A stretch of 30,385 bases of DNA. It comes from a virus. Positions 25,663 to 30,385 of the stretch are shown here, piece after piece. The stretch is from the IMG/VR virus record IMGVR_UViG_3300005913_000051, positions 1-30,385 of that record, one strand, 5' to 3'. Numbering within the stretch: position 1 is the stretch's first letter; each line of letters starts with the position of its first letter. Position numbers and translations under genes: made by a program. The notes under the pieces are model-generated. The model did no database searches and was not told the origin of the DNA. It saw only the letters and a program-made list of their open reading frames with translations.

Positions 25663-27435
25663 TTGTTTAAAATAAAGAACCTCACAGTTAAAAACTTTAT
25701 GAGTGTTGGTAACTCAACGCAAGCGGTGTCGTTCGATCGCGATGACCTCACCTTAGTACTAGGCAAGAATATAGATCTTGGAGGCGATGATAGTGGCGCC
25801 CGTAATGGAACTGGTAAGACCACTATCATCAACGCCCTTTCATATGCGTTCTATGGCGTAGCATTAACTAACATTCGTCGAGACAACTTAGTCAATAAGA
25901 CAAATGCTAAAGCCATGCTGGTTACTGTAGAGTTTGAACACAATGGTATTGAATACAAGATCGAGCGTGGACGTAAGCCCAACATATTAAAATTCTACGT
26001 AGGTGGTGAGGAGCAGGAAGAGAAAGATGATAATGCCCAAGGAGACTCTAGAGAAACACAAAAAGAAATAGAACGCCTGCTTAACATGAAACACGAGATG
26101 TTCAAACATGTTGTGGCCTTAAACACTTACACGGAACCGTTCCTTTCACTTAAACCTAATGACCAGCGTGCCATCATCGAACAACTATTAGGTATTACAG
26201 TACTAAGCGAAAAAGCCGAGACCCTTAAAGAAGAACAAAAAGTTACTCGTGATGCTATCAAGGAAGAAGAATACAAGATCAAATCGATCCAAGAGTCAAA
26301 CAGCAAAATGCAGGAGCAGGTTGAAAGCCTAAAACGTAGACAACTCATGTGGCAAAAGAAACATCAAGAAAGTCAGGAAGAGATACTGTCGGCATTAGAT
26401 GAACTGCTTAAGATTGACATTGATGCTGAAATTGAACAGCACAAAGAACTTGCAGAATATGCAAAAAAAGAAAAAGAAATTGCAGAAATAGCAAATTTAA
26501 TTGTACGTATTACAAAAGATGTGCAAAGAGAAGACAGTAATCTGCAAAAACTACAAAAAGAAATAGATCAGCTTAAAGAACATAAGTGTTATGCATGTGG
26601 GCAAGAACTACATGACGGAAAACACGAAGAAGTTTTACAAGGCAAAGAAGACAGCATAGTTGAGGCACAAACATTACATGCTAAACACCAAGGTGAACTC
26701 AACGAATTAGAAACTGCGTTGGCTGAGCTAGGCACGTTGGGAGATAAACCCAAAACATTCTATTCTAATCACGAAGATGCCATCCATCATCGAAGTTCGG
26801 TAGCCAACTTAGAAACACAATTAGTCAGCAAGGGAAAAGAAGAAGATCCTTATGTTGACCAAATAGCAGAGATGGAAGCCACAACTGCTGAAGAGATCAA
26901 TTATGATGCTATCAATGGATATCAGCGTATGCAAGAACATCAAGACTTCTTGTACAAACTATTAACCAACAAAGACAGTTTTGTGCGTAAACGAATTATT
27001 GATCAAAATTTGAGTTATCTAAATGCTCGCCTAGGACAGTATCTTGATAGGATAGGTCTCCCCCACTCAGTTACCTTCCTGAATGACCTAACCGTTGAGA
27101 TCACTGAACTAGGTAGAGATTTAGACTTTGATAACTTGTCAAGAGGCGAGCGTAACAGATTGATCTTGTCATTGAGCTGGGCATTCCGTGATGTTTGGGA
27201 AAGCCTGTATCAACCAATTAACTTGTTGTTTATTGATGAATTAGTGGATTCGGGTATGGATGCGTCGGGTGTTGAAAATGCCATGAGTATCCTCAAGAAA
27301 ATGGCACGCGAACATAACAAGTCAATTTGGTTGGTATCACACCGAGACGAGCTAGCAGGACGAGTAAATAACATTATGACTGTGATCAAAGAAAACGGAT
27401 TCACTATGTATGACACTGATGTTGAGATGTCATGA
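25663..27435 (+). CDS. gp46: Recombination endonuclease ATPase subunit gp46 (SbcC/Rad50 family)
   Basis: SMC-like ATPase partner of gp47. The Walker A is GARNGTGKT with Lys52 (residues 45-53). Two long coiled-coil arms flank a zinc hook CYAC (Cys309, Cys312). The ABC signature is LSRGERNRL from residue 492, Walker B LLFIDE at 521-526, and the switch histidine is in LVSHRDE (His560). Length is 590 residues (T4: 560). The start is TTG at 25663, with no gap after the gp47 stop; translating from it gives MFKIKNLTVKNFMSVG, matching the family N-terminus, so it is the real start. An extra acidic/Gly stretch (DLGGDDS) sits just before the P-loop. The stop overlaps the next gene. Confidence 0.95.
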   Translation: MFKIKNLTVKNFMSVGNSTQAVSFDRDDLTLVLGKNIDLGGDDSGARNGTGKTTIINALSYAFYGVALTNIRRDNLVNKTNAKAMLVTVEFEHNGIEYKIERGRKPNILKFYVGGEEQEEKDDNAQGDSRETQKEIERLLNMKHEMFKHVVALNTYTEPFLSLKPNDQRAIIEQLLGITVLSEKAETLKEEQKVTRDAIKEEEYKIKSIQESNSKMQEQVESLKRRQLMWQKKHQESQEEILSALDELLKIDIDAEIEQHKELAEYAKKEKEIAEIANLIVRITKDVQREDSNLQKLQKEIDQLKEHKCYACGQELHDGKHEEVLQGKEDSIVEAQTLHAKHQGELNELETALAELGTLGDKPKTFYSNHEDAIHHRSSVANLETQLVSKGKEEDPYVDQIAEMEATTAEEINYDAINGYQRMQEHQDFLYKLLTNKDSFVRKRIIDQNLSYLNARLGQYLDRIGLPHSVTFLNDLTVEITELGRDLDFDNLSRGERNRLILSLSWAFRDVWESLYQPINLLFIDELVDSGMDASGVENAMSILKKMAREHNKSIWLVSHRDELAGRVNNIMTVIKENGFTMYDTDVEMS

Positions 27436-28064
27436 TGAATGTATTTTTAACAGGCGGAAGTTCGGGCATTGGTCAGGAATTTAAACAACATTTAGAATCT
27501 AATAACTATAGTGTTACTGCACCAACACGTCAAGAGTTAGATCTATCAAATTTTAACATTGACACTGTTGATCTTAGAGAATACGATTATCTGATATTAT
27601 GTGCTGGTGTAGATACCAACGGAAGGGCTCCGTTCGTTAATATGAAGCCGACTGATTTCATAAACACAATAAATGTAAACCTTACCGCTAATATTATTCT
27701 AATCCACAAGTATGTTCAACAGAGATTATTTAAACCATGGAGCAAGGTTGTTGTTCTTGGGAGCCAAGTTGTTGACGGATATTATCCAGGGTACGGAGTT
27801 TATGGCACATCTAAACATGCGCTGGATGCATTTATGAGTACTATCAAATACGAATTAAAAGACAAGAACATAGGATTTACAATAATGCACCCCGCACTAA
27901 CCAAGACCAATTTTAATCGCAATCGTGGAAATGTGCCGGCTGACAAGGTCAATGACTTGTATGATCAAATACCTCACATGCAGACTAGTGATCTTATACC
28001 TGTGTTTGATCAGATCTTAAATGATCATAAGAATCTTATCACTAAGATAAGTATGACCGCATGA
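27432..28064 (+). CDS. Short-chain dehydrogenase/reductase
   Basis: A 210-residue SDR enzyme, NAD(P)H-dependent oxidoreductase fold. The cofactor loop is TGGSSGIG (residues 7-14), CAG at 57-59 takes the place of NNAG, Asn83 is in NVNLTA, Ser111 follows VVVLG, and Tyr124-x3-Lys128 (YGTSK) completes the catalytic set. It is short for a classical SDR (about 250), mainly at the C-terminus, but keeps all active-site residues, so it should be active. Its ATG overlaps the gp46 stop (ATGATGA), and its own stop overlaps the start of the following radical SAM gene (ATGA). Coupling on both sides suggests the product works with the radical SAM enzyme. The substrate cannot be told from sequence. Confidence 0.88.
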   Translation: MMNVFLTGGSSGIGQEFKQHLESNNYSVTAPTRQELDLSNFNIDTVDLREYDYLILCAGVDTNGRAPFVNMKPTDFINTINVNLTANIILIHKYVQQRLFKPWSKVVVLGSQVVDGYYPGYGVYGTSKHALDAFMSTIKYELKDKNIGFTIMHPALTKTNFNRNRGNVPADKVNDLYDQIPHMQTSDLIPVFDQILNDHKNLITKISMTA

Positions 28065-29164
28065 ACTTAATATATCCATGGCAACTATATCATTGGCATT
28101 TTGGCATCACCAGCAAGTGTACCTTAAAATGTCCGCGTTGTCCTAGAACAGAATATCAGGAGCAGTTAAAATTAAATTCTGATATTACATTAGCTACCTT
28201 CCAAAAAATACTGTCCCCCAACCTGCTTACTAACACTGTTAAACGTATCACCATGTGTGGTGATCTTGGTGATCCAATATATAACAAAGAATACTTAGAA
28301 ATATGTAGGTACATCAAATCTACTAACCCCAACATACATCTGTTTACAATAACCAATGGCAGTTACAAGGATGTTAACTGGTGGAAAGAATTTGCTCAGA
28401 TTAGTAACAGTCGAGACACTGTTAATTTTAGTATAGACGGGTTTGACGAAGAGTCAAACAACATCTACAGGATCAATAGCAATTGGGACAGTATTATGAC
28501 AGGCATAGAAATTATGGCTCAGCAGTCTGATGCATTTGTTAATTGGGCTACAATTATTTTTAAATACAATCAGGATAAAATTAATAACATAGTTGAACAG
28601 GCAAGGAAACTAGGATGTGATGCTGTGCAATTAACTAAAAGTACCAAATTTGGTAGCAAGTATGACGAAACTTATGGGGGGTCTAATGATCCTCTAGAGC
28701 CTAGGCCAGAGTTTATTAGTACTACTAATAGATACGAACGGATAATGATTCCTGTTACATCAAGGGCGTTAGATAACACTGACTACATAAAAACTAAAGA
28801 AATTCATTTTAATAAGATTCAGGATAAGTACAATCGAGCTATAACACCTTTGTGCCTAATAGGTACACAAGGAATGTATGTCAATGCAAATGGAATACTA
28901 TATCCATGTAGTTGGAAAGGGTTACCTTACAGTAGTTTAACATCCGACGCCAAACACATAAGTTTTGAAGATGACTTCTTTACCGTAAATCAATCGCGGT
29001 TAAATTTAAATCAAAGAACGTTAGAAGAAATATTAAATGATCCGATTTGGGAATCCTTTTTTAATCATTTAGATAACAAAGACACCAGCTGGACTGAATG
29101 CCAATATAAATGCAGTTCAGATATAGTTGATCATGATTATGCTGTTGGTTATGAAACTAATTAA
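28061..29164 (+). CDS. Radical SAM protein with SPASM-like C-terminus
   Basis: A 367-residue radical SAM enzyme. The cluster motif CTLKCPRC has Cys20, 24 and 27, near the N-terminus as usual. MCGDLGDP at 65-72 stands where the GGEP loop is found. VNFSIDG at 121-127 is a later barrel strand. C-terminal cysteines Cys265, Cys283 (YPCSWKG), Cys347 and Cys351 (ECQYKC) look like ligands of an auxiliary iron-sulfur cluster in a SPASM-like domain. SPASM enzymes commonly modify peptides or proteins, but some act on sugars or cofactors. The start overlaps the SDR stop by 4 bases (ATGA at 28061-28064). It is not a close copy of the other radical SAM protein in this window, which has the auxiliary cysteines on the opposite side. 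Confidence 0.85.
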   Translation: MNLIYPWQLYHWHFGITSKCTLKCPRCPRTEYQEQLKLNSDITLATFQKILSPNLLTNTVKRITMCGDLGDPIYNKEYLEICRYIKSTNPNIHLFTITNGSYKDVNWWKEFAQISNSRDTVNFSIDGFDEESNNIYRINSNWDSIMTGIEIMAQQSDAFVNWATIIFKYNQDKINNIVEQARKLGCDAVQLTKSTKFGSKYDETYGGSNDPLEPRPEFISTTNRYERIMIPVTSRALDNTDYIKTKEIHFNKIQDKYNRAITPLCLIGTQGMYVNANGILYPCSWKGLPYSSLTSDAKHISFEDDFFTVNQSRLNLNQRTLEEILNDPIWESFFNHLDNKDTSWTECQYKCSSDIVDHDYAVGYETN

Positions 29165-29194
29165 AATCAATATCGCGTCTAGTGCATTTAAACT

Positions 29195-29227
29195 AAGGTA
29201 AGTAGAAGGTAAGTAGAAGGTAAGTTG
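29195..29227 (+). repeat. Three tandem 11-base repeats in a leader
   Basis: The unit AAGGTAAGTAG occurs at 29195-29205 and 29206-29216, with a third copy (AAGGTAAGTTG, one change) at 29217-29227. It lies in the 80-base gap after the second radical SAM gene, and the ribosome site AAAGGAG of the next gene follows at 29231-29237. Each unit contains an AAGG core, so it could offer repeated weak ribosome contacts or be a slippage product. Confidence 0.8.
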
Positions 29228-29244
29228 AATAAAGGAGTATTGAT

Positions 29245-29433
29245 ATGGCGCAGACAGGAAGAATACATCCAGGAAGACGCAAAGCAAATCCAGAAGCAAC
29301 ATGCAATGGTAAGCCACGAATCAAAGGATGGAGCAAGGCAAGACTAGAAGAAGCGATAGAAAAAAGTTCTCGCAACAAAGAGAAAGCAAGGTATAAAAAA
29401 GAAGTAGCAAGACGTTTCACAATAGCAGTATAA
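29245..29433 (+). CDS. Small basic protein of unknown function
   Basis: A 62-residue, strongly basic protein (many Lys and Arg) with an N-terminal Gly/Pro/Arg part (GRIHPGRRKANPEATCNGKP) and a helical, charged C-terminal half (KARLEEAIEKSSRNKEKARY). A good ribosome site AAAGGAG (29231-29237) lies 7 bases before the ATG, which supports expression. The charge suggests binding to DNA or RNA, but I do not recognise a family. It could also be an arginine/lysine-rich virion or nucleoid protein. It is followed after 22 bases by a histone-like gene. Confidence 0.7.
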   Translation: MAQTGRIHPGRRKANPEATCNGKPRIKGWSKARLEEAIEKSSRNKEKARYKKEVARRFTIAV

Positions 29434-29455
29434 CATTCAATAAGGAACAAGAAAT

Positions 29456-29629
29456 ATGTCAATTCATACAGATATTTTAGCACAATTAGACTCATATGTG
29501 GCTGAAAGTGCCAAGTTTGAAGGCGGTAATAAATCGGCGGGTACTAGGGCACGTAAAGCACTAGGTGATCTAGCTAAACTAGCAAAAGCACGTCGAGCAG
29601 AAATTCAAGATAAGAAAAACGCAGGATAA
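29456..29629 (+). CDS. Small histone Hc1-like DNA-binding protein
   Basis: A 57-residue protein with an acidic N-terminal helix (HTDILAQLDSYVAESAKFEG) followed by GNKSAGTRARKALGDLAKLA and KARRAEIQDKK. The GNKsAgtRaRkal...la pattern resembles the N-terminal part of chlamydial histone Hc1 and the small histone-H1-like proteins found in aquatic T4-like phages, so DNA compaction is a reasonable role (inference from similarity by eye). AAGGA lies 9 bases before the ATG. The stop overlaps the next start (TAATG), coupling it to the endonuclease gene. Confidence 0.7.
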   Translation: MSIHTDILAQLDSYVAESAKFEGGNKSAGTRARKALGDLAKLAKARRAEIQDKKNAG

Positions 29630-30078
29630 TGTCATCATACGATAATCCTTGGACTTATAACGGTACTGCCTTTGAGTCTGAGGACATCGGTGACAACTAC
29701 GGGTTCGTATACAGAATCACAAACACAGAAAACGGACACGATTACGTAGGTCGTAAATTTTTCTGGACTATCAAAAAGAGACCACCTCTAAAAGGCAAGA
29801 AAAATAAACGTAGAGAAACAGTTGAAACAGACTGGAAAACATATTACGGATCATCCGAAAGGTTGGTTAGAGATGTCGAAGAATTAGGAAAAGAAAAGTT
29901 CACTCGTGAAATACTATATTTGTGTAAAACACGTGGTGAGACCAACTATATGGAGGCGTATTTTCAGTTTAAAGAAGATGTCCTATTGAGAGATGATAAC
30001 TACAATGGGATCATTAATATTAGACTTGGAATAGGTTCCGTAAAAAATATTCTAGTAGAAGATTTAAAAAAAATATAG
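29629..30078 (+). CDS. GIY-YIG-type endonuclease-like protein
   Basis: A 149-residue protein with a GIY-YIG-like N-terminus: GFVYRITNTENGHDYVGRKF at residues 25-44, where GFVYRI and DYVGRK occupy the GIY and YIG positions. A basic loop follows (KRPPLKGKKNKRR), then WKTYYGSS, VEELGKEKFTREILYLC and a family Glu near NYMEAYFQF. Relatives occur widely in T4-like phages, mostly as stand-alone genes of unproven function; homing or host-DNA cleavage are both possible. It is coupled to the upstream histone-like gene by TAATG, and a candidate structured RNA begins about 25 bases after its stop. Confidence 0.75.
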   Translation: MSSYDNPWTYNGTAFESEDIGDNYGFVYRITNTENGHDYVGRKFFWTIKKRPPLKGKKNKRRETVETDWKTYYGSSERLVRDVEELGKEKFTREILYLCKTRGETNYMEAYFQFKEDVLLRDDNYNGIINIRLGIGSVKNILVEDLKKI

Positions 30079-30100
30079 CAGTCAATGATGCAGATGTATT

Positions 30101-30385
30101 CTGTGTCCTGGGGAGATGGTAGGTTATGCCTACTTGGAACGTGTAGAGAAGACTACACACAGGACGACACGGCATTCTATAGGTTTAAAAACCAAAAGAT
30201 GTAGGCTCTGAGAAAAAGCAACCTACGTGACTTTGATAATTGGCTAACTACGGTTATCAAAGCATCCGCCAGATGAAGCAAGAGTAGGGGGTACAGGCTG
30301 ACCGCCTCCGTGTTATGTAAACAATCTCTTTTAGTTAGTATGTGCGTAAGACTCAGATAAAGTGTCTTTCATACTTTGCCTTGCA
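30101..30385 (+). ncRNA. Candidate structured RNA, continuing past the window end
   Basis: This 307-base tail (30079-30385) has no convincing gene but dense complementary pairing on the plus strand. GTCCTG (30105-30110) pairs with CAGGAC (30160-30165) and encloses two hairpins, GTAGG/CCTAC (30119-30123 with 30129-30133, 5-base loop) and GTGTAG/CTACAC (30141-30146 with 30153-30158), giving a three-way junction. A third hairpin uses GTAGG/CCTAC again (30201-30205 with 30222-30226). A fourth has a perfect 9-bp stem CTTTGATAA/TTATCAAAG (30231-30239 with 30254-30262) and a 14-base loop. Short stems follow at 30263-30275 and 30295-30307. I see no tRNA T-arm, tmRNA tag or group I intron core. Large phage RNAs such as GOLLD are a possible class, not recognised by motif. 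The strand is inferred from the flanking genes. Confidence 0.55.

Noticed and set aside
29193-29495. 100-residue minus-strand frame rich in Leu/Ile/Ser near 29.3 kb
   Set aside because: It is the antisense of the lysine-rich 62-aa gene, which has a good ribosome site on the plus strand.
30085-30204. A 39-codon frame (MMQMYSVSWGDGRL...) in the plus strand
   Set aside because: There is no ribosome site before it, and its bases are explained better by the nested hairpins. Kept only as the alternative to the structured-RNA call.
30101-30385. tmRNA or group I intron at the right edge
   Set aside because: I see no TTCGA-type T-arm, no alanine-rich tag frame and no intron core (P, Q, R, S) sequences. 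The region continues past the window, so a longer RNA of another class is still possible.
1-30385. CRISPR arrays, insertion sequences or tRNA genes
   Set aside because: I looked for spaced direct repeats, transposase motifs and tRNA T-arm sequences and saw none. Only the short 11-base tandem repeat and the protein-coding repeats stand out.

Overview
The window is part of a T4-like myovirus genome (tailed phage, contractile tail). The evidence is a set of T4-type genes in T4-like groupings: baseplate genes for gp53, gp5, gp25 and gp6, the late sigma factor gp55, and the recombination nuclease pair gp47/gp46. By eye the DNA is AT-rich. The very large baseplate proteins and the short gp53 resemble aquatic T4-like phages (cyanophage or pelagiphage style) more than coliphage T4. 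The host cannot be named from this sequence.

Layout. Genes on the minus strand read leftward from about 22.1 kb and form a morphogenesis block. In transcription order it holds a tail-tube cap/initiator-like protein (334 aa), gp53-like wedge protein (101 aa), a large hub-like protein (854 aa), a gp5-like needle with a C-terminal muralytic domain (684 aa), gp25 (125 aa), gp6 (1126 aa), and a giant structural gene that starts at 12338 and runs off the left edge (at least 4112 codons in one frame). Spacing is very tight. The only clear promoter-like sites are two near-identical ATAAATA-type late elements, ahead of the 334-aa gene and ahead of gp6.

Genes on the plus strand read rightward from 22195: gp55, a radical SAM protein with an N-terminal cysteine-rich twitch-like domain, gp47, gp46, a short-chain dehydrogenase/reductase (SDR), a second radical SAM protein with a C-terminal SPASM-like cysteine set, a small basic protein, a Hc1-like histone-type protein and a GIY-YIG-type endonuclease. 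From gp47 to the second radical SAM gene the genes abut or overlap by 4 bases, so gp47-gp46-SDR-rSAM look like one translationally coupled unit. It is preceded by a near-consensus sigma70 promoter placed so that gp47 would be almost leaderless.

The last ~300 bases hold no convincing gene but fold into several good hairpins, including a three-way junction. This is a candidate structured RNA that continues past the right edge.

How it fits together: gp55 would direct host RNA polymerase to the ATAAATA-type late promoters that drive the minus-strand baseplate block. gp46/gp47 process DNA ends for recombination-dependent replication. The two radical SAM proteins and the SDR are accessory metabolic or modification genes whose substrate cannot be told from the sequence. 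They are the best candidate for an undescribed system, followed by the giant protein with seven FG-GAP-like repeats and the structured RNA.
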